From Pseudomonas sp. B21-040 (GTDB lineage: Bacteria > Pseudomonadota > Gammaproteobacteria > Pseudomonadales > Pseudomonadaceae), in assembly GCF_024748695.1 (NCBI RefSeq), contig NZ_CP087176.1, positions 4,333,501-4,397,500 of the forward strand: 64,000 bases of DNA, read 5' to 3'. The translations under genes were made by a program, and so were the position numbers. Below are positions 8,150 to 18,576 of the stretch, in pieces. The first letter of the stretch is position 1, and each line of letters begins with the position of its first letter. The notes under the pieces were generated by a model. It was given only the letters and a program-made list of their open reading frames with translations, searched no databases and was not told the DNA's origin.

Positions 8150-8743
8150 CTAAGGTGTCGCGAAGATGTTCTTCATCGCCGCATATTGCAGCAGCATGAT
8201 GGTCTTGGCGTCGCAGATCTCCCCGCGATAAAACGCCTCAAGTGCCTCATCGAACGCCCACTCCAGCACTTCCAGTTCTTCGGTCTCTTCTTCCAGCCCA
8301 CCGCCTTCGCTGACTTTTGAAGCAGCGTCGTATTCGGCGATGAAAAAATGCAGTTTTTCAGTGACCGAGCCGGGGCTCATATACGACTCGAAGACCTTCT
8401 GCACATGGTGCACGCGGTAACCGGTTTCTTCTTCGGCTTCGGCGCGGATGCGTTCTTCCGGCGCGGCACCTTCAAGTAAGCCGGCGGCTGCCTCGATCAG
8501 TAATCCGTCATGGCCGTTGACGAACACCGGCAAGCGGAACTGCCGGGTCAGCACCACGGTTCGCTTCTGGCGATTGAACAGAAGAATCGCCGCGCCGTTG
8601 CCACGGTCATAGACCTCGCGGGTCTGGCGCTGCCACTCGCCGTTGTTGCGTAGATAGTCGAAGGTGATTTTCTTCAGCAAGTACCAGTCGTGGGACAACA
8701 CCTGGGATTGGATGATGTTGACCCGTTCGGCTGTGTTCGCCAT
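8150..8743 (-). CDS. nudK: GDP-mannose pyrophosphatase NudK (Nudix hydrolase)
   Basis: The 197-residue product has a Nudix box (AAAGLLEGAAPEERIRAEAEEE region, GX5EX7REUXEEXGU type) around residues 90-115. REVYDRGNGAAILLFN and ESYMSPGSVTEKLHFFIAEY are typical of NudK, which hydrolyses GDP-mannose and related sugar nucleotides. The start MANTAERV at 8743 fits the family N-terminus better than an upstream in-frame ATG at 8776. It stands alone on the minus strand between ogt and the hemerythrin gene. Confidence 0.88.
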   Translation of the reverse strand: MANTAERVNIIQSQVLSHDWYLLKKITFDYLRNNGEWQRQTREVYDRGNGAAILLFNRQKRTVVLTRQFRLPVFVNGHDGLLIEAAAGLLEGAAPEERIRAEAEEETGYRVHHVQKVFESYMSPGSVTEKLHFFIAEYDAASKVSEGGGLEEETEELEVLEWAFDEALEAFYRGEICDAKTIMLLQYAAMKNIFATP

Positions 8744-8854
8744 GACACCGCATCCTTTTTCGTGAAAAGTGCTCATGGTAGGCGAAAACGAAAAAGCCTG
8801 GCATCTCCCTAATGCGAACCTTGTAGCAGCTCCTTAACGGGTCCAGCCACAGGC

Positions 8855-9292
8855 TCAGGACAACTGAGCCTTGTATTCCTTCTCGTACTGGCCGGCCAGC
8901 GCTTCTTTTTGCTTGTCATCGAGCAGTTTGCCGGCCATCTGGAAGAACTTCTGCTCTTCCTCCTTGAGGTGATGATGAACCTTCTCGGACAGCTTTTTCG
9001 CGGTCACAAGCCATGACGGGCTGGACATCTCGGTGCCGTCCAGTTCCTCCATCATTTCGTCCATCTCGTGGTGTTCGGCGATGGCATGGCGGCTCAGGTC
9101 GACGCCGTTGTCGAATTCCATCAGCGGGATATAGAAGTGGCGTTCTTCGGCAGTAGCGTGGGCTTGAAGCTCAGACTTGAGTTGCTGGTAAGCCTCGACC
9201 CGCTCCGGGGTGTCACCACTGGTTTTGATCAGTGCCTTGGCATAGGTCCTTTGACGTTCGTGGCTTTCGCGCAGGGCTTCGAAAATATTCAC
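8855..9292 (-). CDS. Hemerythrin-domain protein
   Basis: The 145-residue product is one HHE cation-binding domain. Candidate di-iron ligands are spread as in the family: RESHERQ, LQAHATAEERHFYIPL, HAIAEHHEMDEMM and HHHLKEEEQKFF. Such proteins bind oxygen or sense or repair with a di-iron centre; the role here is not known. The start is a GTG (9290-9292) with GAGGA six bases before it. There is no operon partner. Confidence 0.88.
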   Translation of the reverse strand: MNIFEALRESHERQRTYAKALIKTSGDTPERVEAYQQLKSELQAHATAEERHFYIPLMEFDNGVDLSRHAIAEHHEMDEMMEELDGTEMSSPSWLVTAKKLSEKVHHHLKEEEQKFFQMAGKLLDDKQKEALAGQYEKEYKAQLS

Positions 9293-9438
9293 GGGTTGTC
9301 CTCATCGGCGGCGTTCCGGGGTGACGCTGTTTAGGCTAGACATCCGTGCCACCACGACGGTTCCTTTGGTGCGCCAGGGATAGAACAAACGCCATCACCA
9401 CGCTAGGCTCCTGATTCATTGCCATAAGGATGTCGCTC

Positions 9439-9867
9439 ATGCCCCTGCGAATTGAACAGTCGCAAAACCCCACTGATGAACAACGTGAGGCCATCCTCAC
9501 ACCACTGCGCGCCTACAACGCGGCTCAGGCCGGCCCGTCCAATGCGCAACCGCTGGCCTTGCTGGTGCGCGACGACCACGGCGAGATTCTCGGCGGGTTG
9601 TATGGCCGCTTCTTTTACCAGTGGTTGTACATCGAATTGCTGTCGGTGCCCGAACAGGGCCGGGGACAGGGCCTGGGCTCGAAGTTGATGCAGATGGCCG
9701 AAGATCTCGCACGGGAAAAGGAATGCGTGGGGATCTGGCTGGACACCTTCGACTTTCAGGCGCCGAAGTTTTACGAAAAGCTCGGCTACAGCGAGCTGGG
9801 CCAGATTGCCGACTACCCGCCCGGCCACAAGCGCTTCTTTTTTCAGAAGCGCCTGATAAACGCCTGA
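9439..9867 (+). CDS. GNAT-family N-acetyltransferase
   Basis: The product has about 142 residues. The acetyl-CoA-binding signature reads LLSVPEQGRGQGLGSKLMQMAEDLA, and APKFYEKLGYSELG is the usual C-terminal motif of GNAT enzymes. The ATG at 9439 has AAGGA at a good distance; an ATG at 9430 would sit directly on that site. The substrate is unknown. Confidence 0.87.
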   Translation: MPLRIEQSQNPTDEQREAILTPLRAYNAAQAGPSNAQPLALLVRDDHGEILGGLYGRFFYQWLYIELLSVPEQGRGQGLGSKLMQMAEDLAREKECVGIWLDTFDFQAPKFYEKLGYSELGQIADYPPGHKRFFFQKRLINA

Positions 9868-9872
9868 ATCGC

Positions 9873-10223
9873 TTACAAACAGGTCGCCAACGCTGCCAAA
9901 CGGCGCTTGGCGACGAAGTCGTCATGTTGCGCGTAGTAACTCAGCACGGTGCCGGACGCATCGGTGGTCACGTCCACAAAGGACTCCGCCGACCGCGTGT
10001 AGACGGTCGACCCGCCCTTTTTGCCAGGCTGCAGATAAGCGGCGGCATCGACGCCGAATACCGCTTCGTCCTGCCAGGAAAACTGCACGCACTGGGCCAC
10101 GGCCAATGACGGCTTGTCCGAGTTCAGGGTTTTGTACGGGGTCTTGGTACGAGCATCGTCCATCACCGAGCCCGCGCATCCCGCCAGCAACGTTACGGCC
10201 AGCGCCACCATCAGAATTCGCAT
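9873..10223 (-). CDS. Small lipoprotein of unknown function
   Basis: The 116-residue product begins with a signal peptide and lipobox (VTLLAGCAGS, lipidated Cys about residue 16), so the mature protein should be anchored in the envelope. Two further cysteines occur, at QCVQF and near the C-terminus at ATCL, and could form a disulfide. The rest matches no family I recognise, although small Pseudomonas lipoproteins of this kind are common. It is convergent with the GNAT gene, with only five bases between the stops. Confidence 0.75.
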   Translation of the reverse strand: MRILMVALAVTLLAGCAGSVMDDARTKTPYKTLNSDKPSLAVAQCVQFSWQDEAVFGVDAAAYLQPGKKGGSTVYTRSAESFVDVTTDASGTVLSYYAQHDDFVAKRRLAALATCL

Positions 10224-10372
10224 TGCATTCGCTCATCAAGAAAAAGCGGACTGTATCATCGTGGCGCGCCGTTTCGTTCTGCTTTACTTCATTTATACCG
10301 CGACACCGCGCGATGATTCGCGCACCCTGTCGCGCCATTCATGCCGCATCGCGTCTATTTCTGGAAAGCCCA

Positions 10373-10621
10373 ATGACACCCAACGCCGAACTCTACAAAC
10401 CGACCACCGAATACGCCGACAAACTGATCAGCCAGATCGGCCAGACGCCTTCCTGGATCGCCAAGCGCATTGGCGTCACCGACAAGCGCATTCGTTACAT
10501 CCTCGACGGCGAACGCACCGTCAAAGGCGAAACCACGCCAATCCAGATGACCTACACCGAACAGTTCGCCCTCGAATGCCTGGCGGCAGCGGCCAAGGCC
10601 AGCAAGAAGCAGTCTTCGTAA
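10373..10621 (+). CDS. Small helix-turn-helix-like protein
   Basis: The 82-residue product starts MTPNAELYKPT. Its middle, SWIAKRIGVTDKRIRYILDGER, reads like a helix-turn-helix in which WIAKRIGV and DKRIRYIL would be the two helices. A lysine-rich tail (AKASKKQSS) follows. It may be a small DNA-binding protein. Twenty bases separate it from the next gene, with which it may be co-transcribed. It could also be only a structural mimic of an HTH. Confidence 0.7.
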   Translation: MTPNAELYKPTTEYADKLISQIGQTPSWIAKRIGVTDKRIRYILDGERTVKGETTPIQMTYTEQFALECLAAAAKASKKQSS

Positions 10622-10641
10622 TCCATTCTCAAGGAGCGACC

Positions 10642-10971
10642 ATGGCGGCAACCGAACAGCAACACGAGCAAGCGTTGAAGAAGTTTCTCGAAGAGCGCCC
10701 TGAACTGCGCCACGAACTCGACAACCTCAACCCGCTGCTGGCACAAGCCAAGGGTGAAACCCAGGCGCAGTATCGCGACGAGCGCTTGCATGAAGCGTTC
10801 GAAGATGAGGCCGAGCGCCAAGGGTTGTTCGCCTGGGAACTGACGCTGCAAATGACTGCCGCCACGCCTGCGGACTATCAAGCCCAACGCCTGGAAGTGC
10901 ATAAGGAAGTGGCGGAAATGGCGGGCATGGAATGGCTGGACTATTGCGAGTTGTACGGGATACAACCGTAA
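10642..10971 (+). CDS. Hypothetical protein, DUF6388-like
   Basis: The 109-residue product is acidic and helical, without signal peptide or membrane segment. AAGGAG lies six bases before the ATG. The sequence EWLDYCELYGIQP near the end and the general pattern recall Pseudomonas proteins annotated as DUF6388, an assignment from memory only. It follows the small HTH gene closely. Confidence 0.7.
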   Translation: MAATEQQHEQALKKFLEERPELRHELDNLNPLLAQAKGETQAQYRDERLHEAFEDEAERQGLFAWELTLQMTAATPADYQAQRLEVHKEVAEMAGMEWLDYCELYGIQP

Positions 10972-10996
10972 CCACCGTTCAAGGATGTCATCGCCC

Positions 10997-11701
10997 ATGC
11001 TGCCTTCCGCCTCAACCTCCCACGCCAGCCCCGGTCACCTGCGCACGCAAAAGTGGCGTGGGCGCATAGGCATGACACTGGTGGCCATGCTCTCGGTCCT
11101 CGCCGGAATGACCGACGCCATCGGCTTCATGGCCAGCGGCGATTTTGTCTCGTTCATGAGCGGCAACACCACGCGGCTCGCCGTGGCCATCAGCGTCGGC
11201 GATCTGGGGCTGACCGGGCGTTTGCTGCTGCTCGTGGCCACCTTCATCGTCGGCAACGCCTTGGGCATTGTCGTCAGCCGCCTCGGCGGGCGACGGGCGC
11301 TGCCCTTGATGCTGACCATCGCCGCGTTGCTGTGCGCGGCCGCCACCTGGCCTTACGACGAACAATTGCCCGCGCTGCTGGCGGCGATCATCGCCATGGG
11401 CATGCTCAATGCCGCCGTCGAGGAAGTGAACGGCCTGCCGGTTGGCCTGACCTATGTCACCGGCGCCCTGTCGCGCTTCGGACGGGGGCTGGGGCGCTGG
11501 ATGCTCGGCGAACGGCGCAATGGCTGGCGCGTGCAACTGATCCCCTGGACCGGGATGTTCGCCGGGGCTGTCCTTGGGGCGGTGCTGGAACATCATTTGG
11601 GGCTTCAGGCATTGTTCGCCAGCGGATTGCTGGCGGGTGTGCTGGGGGTGGTGTCGTTGAAGATTCCGCGGCGCTGGCAGTTGGGGTATATGCCGCGTTG
11701 A
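10997..11701 (+). CDS. DUF1275 (YoaK-like) membrane protein
   Basis: The product has about 234 residues and six or so hydrophobic segments. AGMTDAIGFMASGDFVSFMSGNTTRLAV is the characteristic DUF1275 start, and GLPVGLTYVTGALSRFG is a second family motif. The function of the family is unknown; a transport role is assumed. AAGGA at 10981-10985 fits the ATG at 10997 better than the one at 10985, which overlaps it. Confidence 0.85.
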   Translation: MLPSASTSHASPGHLRTQKWRGRIGMTLVAMLSVLAGMTDAIGFMASGDFVSFMSGNTTRLAVAISVGDLGLTGRLLLLVATFIVGNALGIVVSRLGGRRALPLMLTIAALLCAAATWPYDEQLPALLAAIIAMGMLNAAVEEVNGLPVGLTYVTGALSRFGRGLGRWMLGERRNGWRVQLIPWTGMFAGAVLGAVLEHHLGLQALFASGLLAGVLGVVSLKIPRRWQLGYMPR

Positions 11702-11720
11702 TTCAGGCGTTGCCTGTTAG

Positions 11721-11820
11721 ACCGCTATCGCGAGCAGGCTCACTCCTGCAGGTGGTTGTGGTGAAACTGCAATCTCAGGCATCACCCAACCTCCTGCAGG
11801 AGTAAGCCTGCTCCGGGCGG
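11721..11820. repeat. REP-type inverted pair
   Basis: Two copies of a REP-like unit face each other: CGCGAGCAGGCTCACTCCTG (from 11729) and the inverted copy CTCCTGCAGGAGTAAGCCTG (11791-11810). The same unit recurs at 19934-20029. The pair lies in the 212-base gap before tusD, which otherwise shows only a short promoter region. Confidence 0.8.
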
Positions 11821-11913
11821 CGTTCCGACGATGAGGCCCGCCCAGACAACATCGATTTAGCCGCCCCGCCGATAAAGCTTTATCATGGCCGCAGTTTGTT
11901 GATCGAGTCCGTC

Positions 11914-12306
11914 ATGAAATTCGCCATTGCGCTGTTTTCCGCCGCCCATGCGCCCTCCTCGCGCCGCGCCTTGCTGTTCGCTCAGGCTGCGCTGGCCGGC
12001 GGGCATGAGATTGTCCGGTTGTTTTTTTATCAGGATGGCGTCTACAACGCGTCCGCCAGCGTGGTCACGCCGCAAGATGAGCTGGACGTGCCCAAGCAAT
12101 GGCGCACCTTTGTCAGCGAGCACCAACTGGATGGCGTCGTGTGTATCGCCGCGGCCCTGCGTCGCGGGGTATTGAACGAAGAAGAAGCCGGGCGTTATCA
12201 ACGTGACGCCGTTGCCGTGGGCGCACCATGGGAATTGTCCGGTCTGGGTCAATTGCATGACGCGGTGCAGGACGCCGACCGTTTGATCTGCTTTGGAGGC
12301 GCGTAA
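11914..12306 (+). CDS. tusD: Sulfurtransferase complex subunit TusD
   Basis: The 130-residue product belongs to the DsrE/TusD family. Cys77 (GVVCIAAALRRGV) sits where the persulfide-carrying Cys of TusD lies. In the Tus relay TusD accepts sulfur from TusA within the TusBCD complex and passes it to TusE and then MnmA, for 2-thiouridine at tRNA position 34. It is the first gene of a five-gene operon and is followed by tusC after one base. Confidence 0.93.
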   Translation: MKFAIALFSAAHAPSSRRALLFAQAALAGGHEIVRLFFYQDGVYNASASVVTPQDELDVPKQWRTFVSEHQLDGVVCIAAALRRGVLNEEEAGRYQRDAVAVGAPWELSGLGQLHDAVQDADRLICFGGA

Positions 12307-12307
12307 G

Positions 12308-12670
12308 ATGGCCAAATCCTTGCTGATTATCAGCCGTCAGGCACCCTGGTCCGGACCGAATGCACGCGAAGCACTGGACATCGTCCTCGCCGGCGGCGCC
12401 TTCGACCTGCCCATCGGCCTGCTGTTTCTCGATGACGGGGTGTTCCAGCTCGCCGCGAAACAGGACGCCAAGGCATTGCAACAAAAAGACCTGAGCGCCA
12501 ACCTGCAAGCCTTGCCGATGTTCGGTGTCGACGAGCTGTTCGTGTGTGCCGACAGTGCCGCAGAACGTGGGCTGGACCCGAACAGCCTGCCGCTCGAAGA
12601 AGCCCGGGCGCTGACCGCTCACGAAATCACCGCCCTTATTGACCGCTACGACCAGGTGATCACCCTCTGA
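12308..12670 (+). CDS. tusC: Sulfurtransferase complex subunit TusC
   Basis: The 120-residue product is a DsrF/TusC-type subunit. ARE-ALDIVLAGGAFDLPIGLLFLDDGVFQL is the family's conserved core. TusC holds the TusBCD hexamer together and has no catalytic cysteine of its own in known systems. Its stop overlaps the tusB start by one base (TGATG). Confidence 0.92.
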   Translation: MAKSLLIISRQAPWSGPNAREALDIVLAGGAFDLPIGLLFLDDGVFQLAAKQDAKALQQKDLSANLQALPMFGVDELFVCADSAAERGLDPNSLPLEEARALTAHEITALIDRYDQVITL

Positions 12671-12963
12671 TGTCGACTTTGCATGTGTTGTCTCACTCCC
12701 CGTTCGGCGACGATCGCCTGAGCAGTTGCCTGCGCGTGATCGGCGCGAACGATGCGCTCTTGCTGAGCGGCGACGCGGTGTATGCCCTGCAGCCGGGCAC
12801 TGCGCCGTTCAATACGTTGAACACTCGCGCCCTGAACCTTTTCGTGCTGGCCGAGGATGTTCAAGCCCGGTCCATTGAAACCCCGGACTGGGCCAAGGCC
12901 ATCGATTACCCGGCCTTCGTCGATCTGTCGATTCACCATGACAAGGTCAACAGTTGGCTATGA
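12670..12963 (+). CDS. tusB: Sulfurtransferase complex subunit TusB
   Basis: The 97-residue product has the length and fold pattern of DsrH/TusB (LHVLSHSPFGDDRLSSCLRV near the start, DYPAFVDLSIHHDKVNSW at the end). It completes the TusBCD heterohexamer. Translation is probably coupled on both sides: it overlaps tusC by one base and tusE by four (ATGA). Confidence 0.9.
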   Translation: MSTLHVLSHSPFGDDRLSSCLRVIGANDALLLSGDAVYALQPGTAPFNTLNTRALNLFVLAEDVQARSIETPDWAKAIDYPAFVDLSIHHDKVNSWL

Positions 12964-13295
12964 ATTCCCTGACGGTCGGCGCCCGCGCCATCGAGTTGGA
13001 CAAGGACGGTTTTCTGGTCGAACTCAGTGACTGGTCTGCCGACGTCGCTGCCGCCCTGGCCGCCGCCGAAGACATCGAGTTGAGCCCCGAGCACTGGGAA
13101 ATCCTCGAACTGCTGCGCCGTTTCTACGACGAGTTCCAGCTGTCGCCGGCCACCCGCCCCTTGATCAAATACACCGCATTGAAGCTCGGCCCGGAAAAAG
13201 GCAACAGCCTGCACCTCAACCGACTGTTCAAAGGCACCCCCGCCAAACTCGCCGCGAAACTGGCGGGCCTGCCCAAACCGACGAATTGCTTATGA
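12960..13295 (+). CDS. tusE: Sulfur carrier TusE/DsrC-family protein
   Basis: The 111-residue product ends in KPTNCL, so the conserved penultimate cysteine (Cys110) that carries the persulfide is present. LSPEHWEILELLRRFYDEFQ and PLIKYTALKLGPEKGNS are DsrC family motifs. TusE takes sulfur from TusD and hands it to MnmA, whose gene lies at 36676-37809. It overlaps the next gene by four bases. Confidence 0.93.
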   Translation: MNSLTVGARAIELDKDGFLVELSDWSADVAAALAAAEDIELSPEHWEILELLRRFYDEFQLSPATRPLIKYTALKLGPEKGNSLHLNRLFKGTPAKLAAKLAGLPKPTNCL

Positions 13296-14293
13296 CCGAC
13301 TTCCCAGCGCTGACCCTCGAAACACCCGCCGAGCATCCGTTCGCCCAGTTCGTGCGAATCCTCGGTAAAGGCAAGCGCGGCGCCCGCGACCTGACACGTG
13401 AAGAAGCCCGCGAAGCCATGGGCATGGTGCTCGACGACAAGGTCGAAGACACCCAGCTCGGGGCGTTTTTGATGTTGCTGCGACACAAGGAAGAAAGCGC
13501 CGAGGAAATGGCCGGTTTCACCGAGGCCCTGCGTGAACGATTGCAAGCTCCCGTCTTAAATGTCGATCTGGACTGGCCGACGTATGCCGGCAAGAAACGT
13601 CATTTGCCGTGGTACCTGCTGGCGGCCAAGTGCCTGGCGCAGAACGGCGTGCGTATCTTCATGCACGGCGCGGGCGCACACACGGCCGGTCGGCTGTACA
13701 GCGAACAATTGCTCAATGACCTGAACATCCCCCTGTGCCGCGACTGGCAACAGGTCGGTGATGCACTCGATAACGGTGGCCTGGCGTTCATGCCGCTGGT
13801 GGATTGGGCGCCGCAACTCCAGCGCATGATCGACCTGCGCAACACCTTGGGCCTGCGTTCGCCGATCCATTCCCTGACGCGCATCCTCAATCCGCTGGGC
13901 GCTCGCTGCGGCCTGCAAAGTATTTTCCACCCCGGCTATCAGGCCGTGCATCGCGATGCCAGCGGCTTGCTGGGCGACACGGCCATTGTGGTCAAGGGCG
14001 ACGGCGGCGAGATCGAGATCAACCCGGACGCCGACAGCCATTTGTACGGCACCACGGGCGGCGAAAGCTGGGATGAAGAATGGCCGCAACTGTCGGCCCA
14101 GCGTCACGTCAAACCGGCGTCCCTCGACCCCGAGCATTTGAAGGCCGTCTGGCGCGGCGACGTGGTCGACAGCTATCCGCAAATGGCCCTGATTTCGACC
14201 ATGGCCCTGGCCTTGCGCGGGCTCGGTCAGAGCCGTGAGCAAGCCTTCGAAACCGCCGAGCAGTTTTGGGTTGCACGCAACAAATCTATTTAA
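13292..14293 (+). CDS. ybiB: YbiB/TrpD2-family protein (phosphoribosyltransferase fold)
   Basis: The 333-residue product resembles YbiB, an anthranilate phosphoribosyltransferase homologue that binds nucleic acid instead of making tryptophan. The N-terminal helical domain shows REEAREAMGMVLDDKVEDTQ and LGAFLMLLRHKEESAEEM. Later GLRSPIHSLTRILNPLG and VKGDGGEIEINPD are visible. Its ATGA overlap with tusE suggests co-translation and a link to tRNA sulfur transfer, as known from the wide tusE-ybiB association. Confidence 0.85.
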   Translation: MTDFPALTLETPAEHPFAQFVRILGKGKRGARDLTREEAREAMGMVLDDKVEDTQLGAFLMLLRHKEESAEEMAGFTEALRERLQAPVLNVDLDWPTYAGKKRHLPWYLLAAKCLAQNGVRIFMHGAGAHTAGRLYSEQLLNDLNIPLCRDWQQVGDALDNGGLAFMPLVDWAPQLQRMIDLRNTLGLRSPIHSLTRILNPLGARCGLQSIFHPGYQAVHRDASGLLGDTAIVVKGDGGEIEINPDADSHLYGTTGGESWDEEWPQLSAQRHVKPASLDPEHLKAVWRGDVVDSYPQMALISTMALALRGLGQSREQAFETAEQFWVARNKSI

Positions 14294-14383
14294 CCGATCA
14301 TTTTCTCCCGATCTTTGCGCTTTTTGTTCAGGTTCATGGGAATAGACTCAACTCCAACGATTATTGGTTCAGGAGTCTTGAAC

Positions 14384-15385
14384 ATGGGTTTGTTAGTCGA
14401 TGGCCGTTGGCAAGACAAGTGGTACGAAAGCAGCAAGGACGGCGCTTTCCAGCGTGAACAGGCGCAACGTCGCAACTGGGTGACCACCGACGGCAAGCCG
14501 GGGCTGACGGGCGTCGGTGGCTTTGCCGCCGAGGCCGGTCGCTATCACCTCTACGTGTCCCTCGCCTGCCCGTGGGCCCACCGCACGCTGATCCTGCGCA
14601 AACTCAAAGGCCTCGACAGCCTGATCGACGTCTCTGTAGTCAGTTGGCTGATGCTGGAAAACGGCTGGACCTTCGACCAGAGCCTGGGCTCCACCGGCGA
14701 CAAGCTCGATCACCTCGACTTCATGCACCAGCGCTACACCACCGACACTGCCCACTACACCGGCCGCGTCACGGTGCCGGTTTTGTGGGACAAGCAGCAG
14801 AATCGCATCGTCAACAATGAATCGGCGGAGATCATCCGCATGTTCAACAGCGCATTCGATGACCTGACGGGCAATGACCTGGATTTCTATCCGCAGCCAC
14901 TGCGCGCCGAGATCGATGCGTTGAACGAGCGAATTTACCCCGCGGTGAACAACGGCGTTTACCGGGCTGGATTTGCAACGTCGCAACAGGCCTATGAAGA
15001 AGCGTTCGATGGCTTGTTTGAAGAACTGGATCGACTGGAGCAGCTATTGGGCGCCAACCGCTATCTGACGGGTGAATACCTGACTGAAGCGGATATTCGG
15101 CTGTTTACCACGCTGATCCGTTTTGACGCGGTGTACTACGGGCACTTCAAGTGCAATCTGCGGCGGATTGCCGATTATCCGAACCTGTCGAATTGGTTGC
15201 GTGAGATTTATCAGTGGCCGGGAATCGCCGAGACGGTGGACTTCACCCACATCAAGAACCACTACTACGGCAGCCACAAGACCATCAACCCGACGGGGGT
15301 TGTGCCGAAAGGGCCGGCGCAGGATTTCACGGCGCCGCATGATCGGGCGCGGTTGAACGGGAAAGGGGTTTGGCGCTGGGCCTGA
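14384..15385 (+). CDS. yqjG: Glutathionyl-hydroquinone reductase (YqjG/Xi-class GST)
   Basis: The 333-residue product has the Xi-class glutathione transferase motif SLACPWAHRTLI with its catalytic cysteine around residue 60. VPVLWDKQQNRIVNNESAEIIRMFN forms the glutathione-binding thioredoxin-fold part, and a helical C-terminal domain (LTEADIRLFTTLIRFD) follows. The enzyme reduces glutathionyl-hydroquinones. AGGAG seven bases or so before the ATG at 14384 decides the start. It has its own transcription unit and is followed by a palindromic repeat. Confidence 0.9.
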   Translation: MGLLVDGRWQDKWYESSKDGAFQREQAQRRNWVTTDGKPGLTGVGGFAAEAGRYHLYVSLACPWAHRTLILRKLKGLDSLIDVSVVSWLMLENGWTFDQSLGSTGDKLDHLDFMHQRYTTDTAHYTGRVTVPVLWDKQQNRIVNNESAEIIRMFNSAFDDLTGNDLDFYPQPLRAEIDALNERIYPAVNNGVYRAGFATSQQAYEEAFDGLFEELDRLEQLLGANRYLTGEYLTEADIRLFTTLIRFDAVYYGHFKCNLRRIADYPNLSNWLREIYQWPGIAETVDFTHIKNHYYGSHKTINPTGVVPKGPAQDFTAPHDRARLNGKGVWRWA

Positions 15386-15388
15386 CAG

Positions 15389-15498
15389 CTGATCGTTCCC
15401 ACGCTCCGCGTGGGAATGCCGCCAAGGACGCTCCGCGTCCCGTTTGTGACGCGGAGCGTCAAGGGATTCATTCCCACGCAGAGCGTGGGAATGATCAG
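15389..15498. repeat. Long palindromic intergenic repeat (MITE-like)
   Basis: The outer arms CTGATCGTTCCCACGCTC (from 15389) and the inverted copy ending GAGCGTGGGAATGATCAG at 15498 enclose an inner palindrome around GGACGCTCCGCGTCC and GACGCGGAGCGTC. Copies of this GTTCCCACGC element are common between Pseudomonas genes. It lies between the convergent yqjG and cysG genes and may terminate both. Confidence 0.8.
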
Positions 15499-15509
15499 TT
15501 AGCCGGTTT

Positions 15510-16904
15510 CTAGACCTGCCCCTGAGCCCCTTCGAACCACGCCAGTTTCTCGCGCAGTTGCACCACTTCGCCCACGATCACCAGCGTCGGCGCATGCACT
15601 TCATGCTCCGCCACCAACTGTGGCAAATCCGCCAAGGTACCGGTGAATACACGCTGATTAACGGTGGTGCCCTGCTGGATCAACGCTGCCGGGGTGTCCG
15701 CCCCGCGACCGTGCTTGATCAATTGCTCGCAGATGATCGGCAAGCCCACCAGGCCCATGTAGAACACCAACGTCTGCGCCGGCGCGACCAGATCGGCCCA
15801 CGGCAGATCGGTGGAACCGTCCTTCAAATGTCCGGTAACAAATCGCACGGACTGCGCGTAATCGCGGTGAGTCAACGGAATTCCGGCATAGGCCGCGCAA
15901 CCGCTGGCCGCCGTGATACCCGGCACCACCTGGAACGGGATGCCCTGGGCCGCCAGCTCTTCGATCTCTTCACCGCCGCGACCGAAGATGAACGGATCAC
16001 CGCCCTTCAACCGCACTACACGCTTGCCGGCCTTGGCCAGGACCACCAATTGCTGGTTGATCTGATCCTGCGGCACAGCGTGATCGGCGCGGCGCTTGCC
16101 GACGTAGACCCGCTCGGCGTCGCGGCGGCACAACTCCAGAATCGCCGGAGCCACCAGACGGTCGTACAGCACCACATCGGCTTGCTGCATCAGGCGCAGC
16201 GCCTTGAACGTCAGCAGATCGGGATCCCCCGGGCCTGCGCCCACCAGATATACCTCACCGGTGGTCACTGGCGCCTCGCCATCGACTTTCGCTTGCAGCA
16301 GACGCTTGGCTTCGGCGCCCTGTCCGGCTAGCTGGCGGTCGGCAATCGGCCCCTGGAATACGTCTTCCCAGAACGCGCGGCGCTGCTGCACATCCGGGAA
16401 CAGTTTTTTCACCTGATGGCGAAAGCCAGCGGCCAGTCCGGCCAGATGACCATAAGTGGAAGGAATCCAGGTTTCGATCTTGGCGCGGATCAAGCGTGCC
16501 AACACCGGCGCATCGCCGCCGCTGGACACGGCAATAATCAAGGGGGAACGATCGACAATCGCCGGGAAAATCACGCTGCACAGCGCAGGTGCATCTACCA
16601 CATTGACCGGCACACACCGCCGATGAGCATCGGCGGAGACTTGTGCGTTCAACGATTCGTCGTCGGTGGCGGCAATGATCAGCCCGCAACCGTCCAGATC
16701 CGCCTCGATGTAACCACGCAATAGGCACTCGCCACCGCTGCCGGCAACCAGTTCGCGCAGTTGCAGTTCGATTTCAGGTGCAACCACCCGCAGCAGCGCA
16801 CCGGCATCGGCCAGCAGGCGGGATTTGCGCAAGGCAATTTCCCCCCCACCGACGACCAACACACGACTGCCGCGCAGGTTGTGAAACAGCGGCAGATAGT
16901 TCAT
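15510..16904 (-). CDS. cysG: Siroheme synthase CysG (methyltransferase/dehydrogenase/ferrochelatase)
   Basis: The 464-residue product has both CysG parts. The N-terminal precorrin-2 dehydrogenase/ferrochelatase begins [27 protein letters not shown], an NAD-binding fold. The C-terminal uroporphyrinogen-III methyltransferase begins near [20 protein letters not shown] and contains [18 protein letters not shown]. It makes siroheme for sulfite and nitrite reductases. The ATG directly follows the serS stop (TAAATG), so the two genes are co-transcribed. Confidence 0.97.
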   Translation of the reverse strand: MNYLPLFHNLRGSRVLVVGGGEIALRKSRLLADAGALLRVVAPEIELQLRELVAGSGGECLLRGYIEADLDGCGLIIAATDDESLNAQVSADAHRRCVPVNVVDAPALCSVIFPAIVDRSPLIIAVSSGGDAPVLARLIRAKIETWIPSTYGHLAGLAAGFRHQVKKLFPDVQQRRAFWEDVFQGPIADRQLAGQGAEAKRLLQAKVDGEAPVTTGEVYLVGAGPGDPDLLTFKALRLMQQADVVLYDRLVAPAILELCRRDAERVYVGKRRADHAVPQDQINQQLVVLAKAGKRVVRLKGGDPFIFGRGGEEIEELAAQGIPFQVVPGITAASGCAAYAGIPLTHRDYAQSVRFVTGHLKDGSTDLPWADLVAPAQTLVFYMGLVGLPIICEQLIKHGRGADTPAALIQQGTTVNQRVFTGTLADLPQLVAEHEVHAPTLVIVGEVVQLREKLAWFEGAQGQV

Positions 16905-18575
<1,671 letters not shown>

Positions 18576-18576
<1 letters not shown>

